23,806 nucleotides of DNA from CAZIPZ01 sp964541075 (GTDB lineage Bacteria > Acidobacteriota > Terriglobia > 20CM-2-55-15), in NCBI GenBank assembly GCA_964541075.1, contig CAZIPZ010000038.1, forward strand, positions 1-23,806, written 5' to 3'. The notes under the pieces are model-generated. The model saw nothing but the letters and a program-made list of their open reading frames with translations, searched no databases and had not been told where the DNA came from. Of the stretch, positions 1 to 8,612 are shown one piece after another. A program made the translations under genes and the position numbers. Each line of letters starts with the position of its first letter. Positions within the stretch are counted from its first letter, which is position 1.

Positions 1-1
1 C

Positions 2-2491
2 GCCGTAACCGCATCCAGAGAACTCGAGATCACCCTCACCTCCCGAAACAAAGACAGAGAAAACCCAATTCCCATGTGCGGCGTCCCATACCACGCAGCA
101 GATGGCTATATCGCCCGGCTCCTCAAAAAGGGATTTAAGGTCGCTATTTGCGATCAAATGGAAGCCCCTCAAAAAGGCGTCAAACTCGTGCGCCGCGAAG
201 TCACACGAGTCATCACCCCCGGAACCGTGATTGATGCCAACGTTCTGTCACCCGGCGAAAACAACTTCCTGCTTGCGATTACCGAACACGACGACTCTCT
301 CGGGTGCGCCCTACTAGATGTTTCAACAGGCGAGTTCCGTGTGACCCAGTTCGCGGGAACGGATCGCTGGGAACGCCTCCACTTCGACGTGGAGCGCTTT
401 TCACCTCGAGAAGTGATTTTTCCGGAACGTCTCAAGGAGTCGGCTCAGAAGCTCGACGGGCTTGCAAAAACACCGATGGAAGACTGGTTGTTTGATCCCG
501 ATTTTGCCGCTCGCATCCTTCGCGAGCAACTCGGAACCTCGAATCTCGATGGCTACGAAATTGGCGACAAGCCTTCGGCAGTCGGTGCATGCGGGGCCAT
601 GATCCACTACGTGCGTCAAACGCAGAAGACAACCTTGGAGCACATAGTTGGGCTCAGTTACTACGAATCGGCGGGTTGTCTTGTGTTGGATTCCTCGACG
701 ATTCGCAACCTTGAACTGCTGGAGTCCAGTAGTGGTGATGCAAAAGACTCGCTGCTTGGCGTGATTAATCGAACTCGAACGGGAATGGGAGCTCGACTCC
801 TGCGAAACTGGTTGATTCGCCCATCGACAGACGGATCGGTAATTGAAAGCCGGTTGGACGCGGTGGGAGAACTTGTGGCTTCGATCATGCTTCTTGATGA
901 GACGCGAAACTGTTTTGAAGGCATCTTCGACATGGAACGCCTCCTCAGCAAGATCACACTTGGGGCTGCTTCGCCGCGAGAACTGACGTCGCTCCGAAGT
1001 TCAATAGGGCGCCTACCAACCATTGCCAAGGCTCTTCGCGCGCTCAAAAAAGAACGTTTCGCTGCTTTGGTCCGTGATCTGGATCTGCTCGATGATTTGC
1101 ACGAATTGTTAAGCAGAGCCATCAGCGATGATCCACCACCAGCGTTAGCGGATGGCGGTGTGATTCGGGATGGTTACAACGAAGCACTCGATCAACTGCG
1201 GTCGCTTTCGAAGAACGGCAAAGTGTATCTGGCTTCGGTGGAAAGTCGCGAGCGGCAACGAACCGGGATCGCGTCGCTGAAAGTCCGGTACAACAGAGTG
1301 TTCGGTTACTATATCGAGATCTCGAAAACTAACCTTCATCTGGTTCCAAAGGACTACGATCGAAAACAAACCCTCGTTGGAGCTGAACGATTTACCACCC
1401 CGGAACTAAAGGAATACGAAGAACAAATCCTAACCGCTGAAGAAAAAATTATCGAAATTGAAAGGAATCTCTTCACTGAGGTTCGCAATCGAATTGCACG
1501 TGAGTCGCGAAGAATCCGGCAAACAGCTTTGGTCATAGCCGAATTCGATGTTCTGACTGGCTTTGCCACAATGGCGCAGCGGTTCGGATACACTCGGCCT
1601 CAAATCTCATCGAATGACGAACTCATCGTCAGGCAAGGCCGTCATCCGGTAATCGAATGCCTGTCGGATGAGCATCGCGCCGAGCGGTTCGTGCCGAACG
1701 ACCTTTTCATGAACGATTCCACTGATCAAATCCTGATCCTGACAGGCCCAAACATGGGCGGGAAGTCTACATTTCTGAGGCAGAACGCTCTGTTGGTCAT
1801 TCTGGCGCAAATCGGCTCCTTCGTTCCGGCCCAGCTTGTCAGGTTTCCAATCGTTGACCGCATTTTCACCAGGATTGGCGCGTCAGACAATCTCGCCAAA
1901 GGCCGCTCGACCTTCATGGTTGAGATGATTGAAACCGCCGTGATTCTGAACTCTGCAACCTCTAAGAGTCTAATCATCCTGGACGAAATTGGCCGGGGGA
2001 CCGCAACATTCGACGGTCTCTCCATTGCTTGGGCCGTCATTGAACACATCCAGGCCCGGATCGGTGCAAAGACGCTTTTTGCGACCCATTACCATGAATT
2101 GATTGAGCTTGCCGATCTTTTGTCCGGCGTCAAAAATTACCACGTCTCTGTAAAGGAGACCCACAACCGGATCATCTTCTTACGAACAGTTGAAGAAGGA
2201 CCGGCGGATCGCAGTTATGGAATCGAGGTTGCAAAGCTTGCCGGCATTCCGGCGGCGGTAACCCAGCGGGCTCGTGAAATTCTGAAAAAACATGAGGAAA
2301 ACGAGCATGAGTTGTCTGATAATCTCACGGTTCGAGCCAGACGCAAGACCAAAGTCATCGTCAATCAGCTATCGCTCTTCACAGCTTTAGAAGAAGAGTT
2401 GCGGCAGTCCCTGCGTTCCGTGGACGTGGATGGCATGACGCCGCTGGAAGCGCTTAGGCTTCTCGCAGAACTCAAAAAGAAAGCTACTTGA
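2..2491 (+). CDS. mutS: DNA mismatch repair ATPase MutS (5' end cut by window)
   Basis: MutS binds mismatches and insertion loops as a dimer and uses ATP to recruit MutL. The frame is open from base 2, so the 829 visible residues lack only about 50 N-terminal residues, including the mismatch-contacting Phe-x-Glu motif. Visible landmarks are the end of the mismatch-binding domain (PMCGVPYHA, residue 25 on), the connector and lever core, Walker A GPNMGGKST (about residue 582), the trans-acting loop GRSTFMVEM, Walker B LDEIGRGT and FATHYHEL. Near the C-terminus QLSLF (2366-2380) matches the beta-clamp-binding consensus. The protein ends with the usual MTPLEAL helix. The motif after Walker B reads GTATFDG where many homologues have GTSTFDG; this looks like natural variation. 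The glycosidase gene starts 9 bp downstream on the same strand, so they are probably co-transcribed. Identification is secure. Confidence 0.97.
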   Translation, partial: AVTASRELEITLTSRNKDRENPIPMCGVPYHAADGYIARLLKKGFKVAICDQMEAPQKGVKLVRREVTRVITPGTVIDANVLSPGENNFLLAITEHDDSLGCALLDVSTGEFRVTQFAGTDRWERLHFDVERFSPREVIFPERLKESAQKLDGLAKTPMEDWLFDPDFAARILREQLGTSNLDGYEIGDKPSAVGACGAMIHYVRQTQKTTLEHIVGLSYYESAGCLVLDSSTIRNLELLESSSGDAKDSLLGVINRTRTGMGARLLRNWLIRPSTDGSVIESRLDAVGELVASIMLLDETRNCFEGIFDMERLLSKITLGAASPRELTSLRSSIGRLPTIAKALRALKKERFAALVRDLDLLDDLHELLSRAISDDPPPALADGGVIRDGYNEALDQLRSLSKNGKVYLASVESRERQRTGIASLKVRYNRVFGYYIEISKTNLHLVPKDYDRKQTLVGAERFTTPELKEYEEQILTAEEKIIEIERNLFTEVRNRIARESRRIRQTALVIAEFDVLTGFATMAQRFGYTRPQISSNDELIVRQGRHPVIECLSDEHRAERFVPNDLFMNDSTDQILILTGPNMGGKSTFLRQNALLVILAQIGSFVPAQLVRFPIVDRIFTRIGASDNLAKGRSTFMVEMIETAVILNSATSKSLIILDEIGRGTATFDGLSIAWAVIEHIQARIGAKTLFATHYHELIELADLLSGVKNYHVSVKETHNRIIFLRTVEEGPADRSYGIEVAKLAGIPAAVTQRAREILKKHEENEHELSDNLTVRARRKTKVIVNQLSLFTALEEELRQSLRSVDVDGMTPLEALRLLAELKKKAT

Positions 2492-2500
2492 TCGCTCACT

Positions 2501-3628
2501 ATGAAGGACTTAGGGCGCCTCACCTTAGAAGAGAAGGTGGGGCAGTTGTTTTTTGTCGGTTTCCAAGGAAGGACGCCCGACCTTGAGACTCGGGTCATCT
2601 GGGAAATCGTTCGCCCGGGCGGCTTCCTGTTGTTTCAACGAAACATTGAAACATTCGATCAGGTCTATAACCTAACCAGCCAACTTCGCGATGTCTCATC
2701 GGTTTTGTCTTTCGTAGCAATTGATCACGAAGGGGGCAGAGTCGATCGCCTCAAACAACTGTTCGCACCCATGCCTTCCATGCGCGAATTGGCGGAGGCC
2801 GGAACTGCTCAGCTAAGGATCGGCGGGAAAATCATTGCTGGAGAACTTGAGGCCACCGGTTTCAACACGGACTTTGCGCCTGTCCTTGATATTGACCTGC
2901 CTGGTTCGGTTGTAAGGGAACGCACCTTCTCGCGCGATCCGGAGGAAGTTGCTCGACTGGGCGCTGCATTTCTGGAGGAGCTTTCCAAAAGAAACGTCAT
3001 TGGGTGCTGCAAACATTTTCCAGGTCTCGGCGGCGCCGTTGCCGATCCACATTTTGTGCTTTCTCGTATCGAACGAACCAGGAAGGAGCTTCAGCAGGTG
3101 GATCTTCTCCCTTTCTCGAAATTGGCGCATCAGGCAGGAATGGTGATGGTTTCGCATGCCCATTACCCCGCTCTGGGCGACGATCGGCCAACACCCGCCT
3201 CACTCTCGTCCCGCATTGTTGAAGGTCTTCTTCGAAAGAAACTCGGCTTCCAAGGAGTTGTGATCACCGATGACTTTACGATGGGCGCAGTCACCGCCGT
3301 CGGCCTGACGCCAGACTTGTTCCTCGAAGCCTTTGAAGCCGGCAACGACATGATTTTGTTTTCACAGACGACGCCGCTCCTTGAAAGGGCATTCAAGACT
3401 ATCCTGAAGACCGCGCGCGCGAGTGCGCCTCTTCGAAGACGCGTGGACGAATCCGTTGAGCGAATTTTGAAACTCAAGAGTCGCATCGACGTGCCAGCTC
3501 TCCGTTACCGGGCTCAGGTCAAGAGTCGCCTAATGCGCCAGATTGAAAAGATCCGAAATCAAGTCACGCCAGCTGCGGCCTCCGATCACCCACTTTCCAG
3601 ACGCAGTGCAGCTAACCCGAAGCGCTAG
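2501..3628 (+). CDS. nagZ: Beta-N-acetylhexosaminidase, GH3 family (NagZ-like)
   Basis: A 375-residue glycoside hydrolase family 3 protein, probably removing N-acetylglucosamine from muropeptides during cell-wall recycling. It is a single TIM-barrel domain. Family landmarks are IDHEGGRVDR (residues 74-83), FAPVLDID (125-132), KHFPGLG (171-177), the catalytic-loop Asp-x-His pair D182/H184, VSHAHYPAL (217-225) and VITDDFTMGA (254-263). Asp257 is the expected nucleophile. The loop reads GLG and DPH where the common NagZ form is GHG and DSH; the His that matters is retained. No signal peptide is visible, which fits cytoplasmic action. The start is 9 bp after mutS with no clear ribosome binding site, suggesting coupling to mutS. 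The last 25 or so residues are low-complexity and probably disordered. Family is secure; the muropeptide substrate is inferred. Confidence 0.9.
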   Translation: MKDLGRLTLEEKVGQLFFVGFQGRTPDLETRVIWEIVRPGGFLLFQRNIETFDQVYNLTSQLRDVSSVLSFVAIDHEGGRVDRLKQLFAPMPSMRELAEAGTAQLRIGGKIIAGELEATGFNTDFAPVLDIDLPGSVVRERTFSRDPEEVARLGAAFLEELSKRNVIGCCKHFPGLGGAVADPHFVLSRIERTRKELQQVDLLPFSKLAHQAGMVMVSHAHYPALGDDRPTPASLSSRIVEGLLRKKLGFQGVVITDDFTMGAVTAVGLTPDLFLEAFEAGNDMILFSQTTPLLERAFKTILKTARASAPLRRRVDESVERILKLKSRIDVPALRYRAQVKSRLMRQIEKIRNQVTPAAASDHPLSRRSAANPKR

Positions 3629-3659
3629 CTCGTTCGGTGCTCGCCTCGAAACCTCATCT

Positions 3660-3668
3660 TGATACAAT
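3660..3668 (+). promoter_or_regulatory. Extended -10 promoter of the substrate-binding protein gene (possibly leaderless)
   Basis: TGATACAAT is a TGn-extended -10 element (TACAAT at 3663-3668). It lies exactly 6 nt before the ATG at 3675, so the expected transcription start falls on or next to the start codon. No Shine-Dalgarno and no good -35 box are present. The same arrangement occurs before the hemX-like gene. Confidence 0.55.
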
Positions 3669-3674
3669 GAGCCC

Positions 3675-5207
3675 ATGCTTCGTTCCGTTCCGCTCATTCT
3701 CCTCATGCTGGTTTTGTCCGGCTGCGGAAGACCGAGTTCGTTAGATGAGGGAGTCGTCACCATCGCCTTGGACGTCCCACCCACAAACCTGGATCCACGC
3801 ATTGGAACGGATGCAACATCCGAGCGCCTCATACAGCTAATGTTCAGCTCGCTCGTGAAAAAAGACGAAAACTCAGCACTCGAACCAGACCTCGCAGTTC
3901 GCTGGGAAACGCCCGACCCAACAACATATGTCTTTCATATGCGGCAGGACGCTCTGTTTCACGACGGACGACCAGTGACTTCCCGGGATGTGGCGTTCAC
4001 GTTCCGAAGCCTCCTGGATGGATCGGTGCGGTCGGCAAAAGCCGGAACTTTTCGCCTGATCACCTCTATTGAAACGCCCGATCCCTACACAATCGTTTTC
4101 AAGCTGAAAGAACCCTTCGCTCCATTTTTGTGGAACCTGACTCGCGGCGCAGTCGGCGTGATCCCCGAAGGGTCAGGAGCCGACTTTGGACGAAATCCCA
4201 TTGGCTCCGGCGCATTTCGTTTCGTTCATTATTTCCAGGACAGCGAAGTCCAATTAGAGCGCAATGATCAGTACTATGGAACCAAACCAAACATCAGGAC
4301 GGCTCGATTCAAAATCATTCCCGAAGCTATTGTAAGAGCTCTGGAGCTTCGCAAAGGCACAGTAGACGCGGCGTTGAACGTTCTCCCTCCAGACATGGTC
4401 GAGGTTCTAAAAAAGGATGAAAATCTCCAGGTTTCAGAGGCCCAGGGCACCAACTACCAGTACATCGCATTCAACTTGGACGATCCAACTTTTCGCGACT
4501 TGCGTGTCAGGCAAGCTATTGCACACGCAATCAACCGCGAGAACATCATCAAATATTTGTGGAGAGGCCAGGTTCGAGCCGCCAGCGGCGTCATTCCTCC
4601 CAGCCACTGGGCCTACGAGCCGAACGTCAAGACATACCCGTATGATCCACAGCGATCCATCGAACTCCTCAAAGAGGCCGGGCAGTCAAGCATGTCTTTC
4701 ACGTGGCGGACATCAACTGACGAAACGGGCCGCCTGTTAGCTTCGGTCCTGCAGCAACAACTTCGAGAGATCGGAGTACAAATGGAAATTCGTTCGAATG
4801 AGTTCGCAACCTTCTACTCCGACGTCGTGAAGGGGAACTTTCAGGCCTATTCTCTGCGCTGGGTCGGTGGAAACAATGATCCCGATATATTCAATCTAAT
4901 ATTTCATTCGAGCATGACGCCGCCAAATGGCGCCAATCGCGGACACTACAGCAATGCAAGGGTGGATGCGCTTGTGGACATGGCGCGGCGGGAAAGCGAT
5001 CTGGAAAAACGGAAGACGGCATACCAGGAGATTCAACGCATCGTCGCTGAGGAGCTACCTTATATCAGTCTTTTTTACACGAACAACGTGTGCGTGTATA
5101 GCAACCGGATCTCGGGCATGAAACTCTATCCTGCCGGAGAATACGAATTTCTTTCCGACATTACGATCGACGGCGAAAAAAACCAGGAGAGCGCTGCTGA
5201 CCAATAG
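3675..5207 (+). CDS. ABC-type peptide substrate-binding lipoprotein (SBP family 5, DppA/OppA-like)
   Basis: A 510-residue extracytoplasmic solute-binding protein of the dipeptide/oligopeptide class. The N-terminus is a short lipoprotein signal with lipobox LSGC, so Cys17 should be lipidated and the mature protein anchored in a membrane. Family signatures follow in order: NLDPRIGTDATSE near residue 38, LFHDGRPVTSRDVAFTFRSL near 93, an NPIGSGAF segment, LRVRQAIAHAINRENII in the middle, and a C-terminal ELPYISLFYTNNV strand. No permease or ATPase genes lie next to it, so it is an orphan in this window. It must use a transporter encoded elsewhere or act as a sensor. The ligand cannot be read from sequence; peptides (possibly murein peptides, given the nearby nagZ) are only a guess. 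The gene ends 28 bp from the convergent DUF218 gene, with no hairpin between them. Confidence 0.9.
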   Translation: MLRSVPLILLMLVLSGCGRPSSLDEGVVTIALDVPPTNLDPRIGTDATSERLIQLMFSSLVKKDENSALEPDLAVRWETPDPTTYVFHMRQDALFHDGRPVTSRDVAFTFRSLLDGSVRSAKAGTFRLITSIETPDPYTIVFKLKEPFAPFLWNLTRGAVGVIPEGSGADFGRNPIGSGAFRFVHYFQDSEVQLERNDQYYGTKPNIRTARFKIIPEAIVRALELRKGTVDAALNVLPPDMVEVLKKDENLQVSEAQGTNYQYIAFNLDDPTFRDLRVRQAIAHAINRENIIKYLWRGQVRAASGVIPPSHWAYEPNVKTYPYDPQRSIELLKEAGQSSMSFTWRTSTDETGRLLASVLQQQLREIGVQMEIRSNEFATFYSDVVKGNFQAYSLRWVGGNNDPDIFNLIFHSSMTPPNGANRGHYSNARVDALVDMARRESDLEKRKTAYQEIQRIVAEELPYISLFYTNNVCVYSNRISGMKLYPAGEYEFLSDITIDGEKNQESAADQ

Positions 5208-5235
5208 CACTTGAAGCCATACAAAAGCGAGGTTG

Positions 5236-5838
5236 CTACAGTTCCATCACCCGGTATGCCGAAAAGAGGAACACCTCCCGAACGCTGTGCCAGAAACGCT
5301 GAGACGCTCCTCCTTCAATAGGGCTGTCGGGTGCGGGAGACGTGTAGGCGAGAACGCCGCTATCCTGGAACATTTTCTTTGCCCTGAACAGGTGAAATCC
5401 GTCGCTCACCACAAGTGTTGCTGTCCACCCCTTCGCCTGCATGAGTCCAACAGTGGCGCGTATGCTGTCGAGCGTCGTGCCGCTGCCTTGCTCTGTGAGG
5501 ATGTGTGAAGGATCAATGCCCTTTTGGACAAGATACTGCGTGCTGACATGCGCTTCGGAGTAATTAGGGTCGGGGCCAAAGCTTCCCGTCGTAATGATGG
5601 TTTCCGCCAGTCCTCGCCGGTACAACTCAAATGCATGGTCCAGACGAGCTTTAAGCACGGGTGAAGGACGCCCATTGTATTGAGCCGCACCGAGAACAAC
5701 AATCGTGTCGGCCGTGTGCGCCTCGTCACGGACGGCACAGTCGCGAATCTGATGGTAGAGGTATCCCCAGTAGCCTGAAAGGCCAACGAGAAGCGCGATG
5801 CCGAAGATTGTTCCCCATTTGAAAGCTCGGGTGATCAT
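5236..5838 (-). CDS. YdcF/SanA-type DUF218 membrane-anchored protein
   Basis: A 200-residue protein with one N-terminal membrane segment (about residues 9-30, FGIALLVGLSGYWGYLY) and then a DUF218 domain. Landmarks are TIVVLGAAQYNGRPSPVL (about residues 45-62), the alternation LARLDHAFELYRRG, IITTGSFG, and TLVVSDGFHLFRAKKMF towards the C-terminus. Members of this family (E. coli YdcF, SanA, ElyC) are linked to envelope integrity or bind nucleotide-like ligands, but the reaction is not established. Its ATG overlaps the tsaC stop codon in an ATGA arrangement, so the two are translationally coupled. The family is clear and the function unknown. Confidence 0.85.
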   Translation of the reverse strand: MITRAFKWGTIFGIALLVGLSGYWGYLYHQIRDCAVRDEAHTADTIVVLGAAQYNGRPSPVLKARLDHAFELYRRGLAETIITTGSFGPDPNYSEAHVSTQYLVQKGIDPSHILTEQGSGTTLDSIRATVGLMQAKGWTATLVVSDGFHLFRAKKMFQDSGVLAYTSPAPDSPIEGGASQRFWHSVREVFLFSAYRVMEL

Positions 5839-6479
5839 GCAATTCGTCTCCGGATATTGCCGCGAAAAAACCTGTGGAGGCTCTCGAACGAGATTGGACC
5901 TTCTCTTAGAACTACAGGTGGAGCGGCTCCAAGGTCAAGAACGGTCGAGCCTTCGGGCGCTGAGAGCGTCCCTCCATCAATCAATATATCAAGTGATTCG
6001 CCAAGCTGCATCTGAACATCACTCGCCCTTACGGGAGTATCCAGTCCACTTCGATTTGCGCTTGTCGCCGTCAATGGCTTTCCGAAGCGCCGAATCAGCT
6101 CCATCACGAACTTGGCGGCAGGCCACCGCACCCCGAGACTGTTGGAGCCAGCCGTTAGGCTCTCTGGAAGAGGTCGATTCAGAGGTGCGACGATGGTCAG
6201 GGGGCCAGGCCAGAATTCGTTCGCCACGGCGCGTAACATTTCGTTGGATTGGATCAGAGATTCCGCCATGTCGAGCGAATCCACGAGGACCAGTATCGGT
6301 TTTGTCTCCGTGCGGCCCTTAATCTGGAAAATTCGCTTCAGCGCCGCCTCATTGAAAGGGTCGGCGCCAAGTCCGTAAGCTGTGTCCGCAGGAAAGCCAA
6401 TTACACCTCCTGTATTCAAAACCGACAGAATTTCCTCAAACTGCTTTTCCGAAATGCCTTCGGCGTGAAAGACTTTCAT
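5835..6479 (-). CDS. tsaC: Threonylcarbamoyl-AMP synthase (TsaC/YrdC single-domain type)
   Basis: It makes threonylcarbamoyl-AMP from threonine, bicarbonate and ATP, the first step of t6A modification at position 37 of ANN-decoding tRNAs. The 214-residue product is one YrdC domain without the extra Sua5 C-terminal domain. Landmarks are GGVIGFPADTAYGLG (residues 24-38), the basic KGRTETKPI loop just after residue 50, LGVRWPAAKFV, LTATSANRSG and the closing STVLDL. I chose the ATG at 6479 because the conserved fold starts a few residues later. A GTG at 6506 would add nine residues and overlap the divergent methyltransferase gene. A GATAAT -10-like box (6490-6495, minus strand) lies 10 nt upstream of the ATG. 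It forms an operon with the DUF218 gene. Confidence 0.93.
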   Translation of the reverse strand: MKVFHAEGISEKQFEEILSVLNTGGVIGFPADTAYGLGADPFNEAALKRIFQIKGRTETKPILVLVDSLDMAESLIQSNEMLRAVANEFWPGPLTIVAPLNRPLPESLTAGSNSLGVRWPAAKFVMELIRRFGKPLTATSANRSGLDTPVRASDVQMQLGESLDILIDGGTLSAPEGSTVLDLGAAPPVVLREGPISFESLHRFFRGNIRRRIA

Positions 6480-6496
6480 GGGAGCCGAGATTATCG

Positions 6497-7294
6497 TTGC
6501 AGACACGCTCGCTAGGCAAGCACAACCCTAAACTTGTCGACTTGCGCAAAGCCATCAAAAGCGGTGCGCTCACTCATGATGGGTTGCTTCCCATCGAGGG
6601 GCCGAAACTGCTCGACGAGGCATGTCGAAGCGGTGTGGAGATCGTTCGATTGTTTGTCCGCAACGATGTTCCGCTACGGTGGCCGTTGGATGAGGGTAAG
6701 GTCTTCAGAGTCGATCCCACCGTCTTTGGGACGATTCAAGGCACCGAAACTTCCCAAGGGGTGATCGCCTTGGTCCAGCCCCGGCATTTTGAAATGCACG
6801 ATCTCCTGTCGAGCGAAAACCCTCTGCTGGTCATCCTGGCGCGTTTACAGGATCCGGGAAACAGCGGCGCTATTCTTCGAGCTGCAGAGTCCTTCGGAGC
6901 AACAGGCTGTCTTTCGACTGAAGGCGGCGCCGGAATATTCCAATCCAAAACTGTGCGCGCGAGCACCGGCAGCATCTTCCGATTACCGCACGTGTGGGAC
7001 GCTGACTTGAGGAGTACGGTGGCTGCATTGAAGTCATCGCAGATTCGGATTGCTGGAACCGCCCCCACCGCCACCCAAACCATTGATCAATGGGACTGGC
7101 GTAAGCCTTGCGCAATCATGATAGGCAACGAGGGAAGTGGGCTTTCCATCGACGAACTTGCCGTCTGCGATGCCGTCGTTAGGATTCCGCACAAGGCAAG
7201 CGTTCAATCATTGAATTCCTCAATAGCCGCCGCCATTATTCTGTACGAAGCTTTCAACCAACGAAGGAATCCGAATGAGCGGCACACTTTTTGA
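6497..7294 (+). CDS. SpoU/TrmH-family RNA 2'-O-ribose methyltransferase
   Basis: A 265-residue SPOUT methyltransferase that should transfer a methyl group from S-adenosylmethionine to a ribose 2'-OH in rRNA or tRNA. The N-terminal part has the substrate-binding segment LLPIEGPKLLDEA (residues 30-42) typical of RlmB/TrmH-like proteins. The trefoil-knot domain carries motif 1 LQDPGNSGAILRAAESFG (117-134), motif 2 IMIGNEGSGL (207-216) and motif 3 IPHKASVQSLNSSIAAA (230-246). The start is a TTG; no in-frame ATG occurs until about residue 100, which would remove conserved sequence. It is divergent from tsaC with only 17 bp between their starts. Its last 20 bases overlap the beginning of rarA. The family is secure; which nucleotide is modified cannot be told from sequence. 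Confidence 0.92.
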   Translation: MQTRSLGKHNPKLVDLRKAIKSGALTHDGLLPIEGPKLLDEACRSGVEIVRLFVRNDVPLRWPLDEGKVFRVDPTVFGTIQGTETSQGVIALVQPRHFEMHDLLSSENPLLVILARLQDPGNSGAILRAAESFGATGCLSTEGGAGIFQSKTVRASTGSIFRLPHVWDADLRSTVAALKSSQIRIAGTAPTATQTIDQWDWRKPCAIMIGNEGSGLSIDELAVCDAVVRIPHKASVQSLNSSIAAAIILYEAFNQRRNPNERHTF

Positions 7295-8612
7295 TGACGA
7301 TGCCGGCGTCGCACAGCCCCCGGCTGACGCTCCGCTCGCGGACCGAATGCGTCCCGCGACCCTTGATCAGATCGTTGGACAAGGTCATCTCCTTGACCCG
7401 GGCAAACCGCTGCGTGTCGCCATCGAGCGGGATCAGGTCCCATCCATGATTTTTTGGGGTCCGCCAGGCGTCGGCAAGACCACGCTGGCACAGATCATCG
7501 CGAGAATGACAAAAAGCACGTTTATCCCATTCAGCGCCGTTTTGTCCGGCATCAAGGAAATAAAGGAGGTTATGACATCCGCCGAGAAAGGACGGAGATT
7601 GGGACGCCGGACGATCGTCTTTGTCGATGAAATTCACCGTTTTAACAAAGCACAGCAGGACGCATTCCTCCCACACGTCGAAAAGGGGAACATCACACTG
7701 ATCGGCGCCACAACGGAGAATCCATCATTCGAAGTAATTTCCGCCCTGCTCTCGCGCTTAAGAGTATTCGTGCTGAAGCCTCTGTCGGATCAGGACGTGG
7801 CATCCGTTCTTCAGAGAGCCGTCAAGCAAGAAAGGTTTTCCGTAGACGCTGAATCACAACAGGCCATTGCTTCGATTGCGAATGGAGACGCCCGCATGGC
7901 GCTCAACATCCTTGAGCTTGCCGTTCGCGGAACCACGCAAGGCGCACCCATCACCAAGACCATCATCGAACAGACGGCGCAGAAGACGCTCCTTTACGAC
8001 AAAGCCGGCGAAGAGCATTACAACATCATTTCCGCGTTGCACAAGTCGCTACGAAACTCGGATGCCGACGCTTCCCTATATTGGCTGGGCCGAATGCTGG
8101 AGGCCGGCGAAGATCCTCTTTATATCGCACGCCGCCTCGTTCGATTTGCTTCAGAAGATGTCGGACTTGCAGATCCTCTTGCACTCCGGGTCGCACTGGA
8201 CGCCAAGGATGCATTCCAGTTCATCGGTCTACCCGAAGGCAAACTTGCGCTTGCCCAGTGCGTGATTTATCTGGCTGCTGCCCCAAAATCGAATTCCGTG
8301 AATACGGCGTATTCCGCCGTTTTATCGGACGTGGAAAGCACCCGCAACGATCCTGTTCCTCTTCACCTGCGAAATGCCCCAACTGGCCTCATGAAGGGAT
8401 TGGGATATGGAAAGGGGTATCAGTACGCCCATGCCATCGAAGAGAGTGTAGCCGATATGGAGTGCCTTCCTCCAAGTCTGAAAGGCCGAAGATACTATCA
8501 GGCGCGCGACGCCGGAGCCGAGACCGGCATTAAGAAGAATCTCGAGCAAGTAGCGAGAAAGAAAACAAAGAAATCGACGCCGCGCAAGAGTTCCGGAAAC
8601 ACGGGAACTTAA
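7275..8612 (+). CDS. rarA: Replication-associated recombination protein A (RarA/MgsA AAA+ ATPase)
   Basis: RarA is a tetrameric AAA+ ATPase related to clamp-loader subunits. It acts at stalled or gapped replication forks and interacts with single-strand-binding protein. The 445-residue protein has Walker A GPPGVGKTT (62-70), Walker B IVFVDEIHRF (114-123), sensor 1 GATTENPSF (144-152), an SRLR arginine finger (160-163), and the C-terminal signatures SEDVGLADP, YLAAAPKSN and HLRNAPTGLMKGLGYG. The short N-terminal GTLFDDD could be a clamp-contact tail, but this is weak. The start ATG overlaps the upstream methyltransferase by 20 bp and has a ribosome binding site, AAGGA at 7264-7268, 6 nt upstream. 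The C-terminus is lysine-rich and poorly conserved. Its stop shares a TTAA palindrome with the stop of the convergent HD-GYP gene. Confidence 0.96.
   Translation: MSGTLFDDDAGVAQPPADAPLADRMRPATLDQIVGQGHLLDPGKPLRVAIERDQVPSMIFWGPPGVGKTTLAQIIARMTKSTFIPFSAVLSGIKEIKEVMTSAEKGRRLGRRTIVFVDEIHRFNKAQQDAFLPHVEKGNITLIGATTENPSFEVISALLSRLRVFVLKPLSDQDVASVLQRAVKQERFSVDAESQQAIASIANGDARMALNILELAVRGTTQGAPITKTIIEQTAQKTLLYDKAGEEHYNIISALHKSLRNSDADASLYWLGRMLEAGEDPLYIARRLVRFASEDVGLADPLALRVALDAKDAFQFIGLPEGKLALAQCVIYLAAAPKSNSVNTAYSAVLSDVESTRNDPVPLHLRNAPTGLMKGLGYGKGYQYAHAIEESVADMECLPPSLKGRRYYQARDAGAETGIKKNLEQVARKKTKKSTPRKSSGNTGT

Noticed and set aside
8081..8533. Alternative-frame ORF of 150 codons inside rarA
   Set aside because: rarA has all AAA+ motifs in its own frame; the alternative is rich in Arg, Ser and Cys with no recognisable domain.
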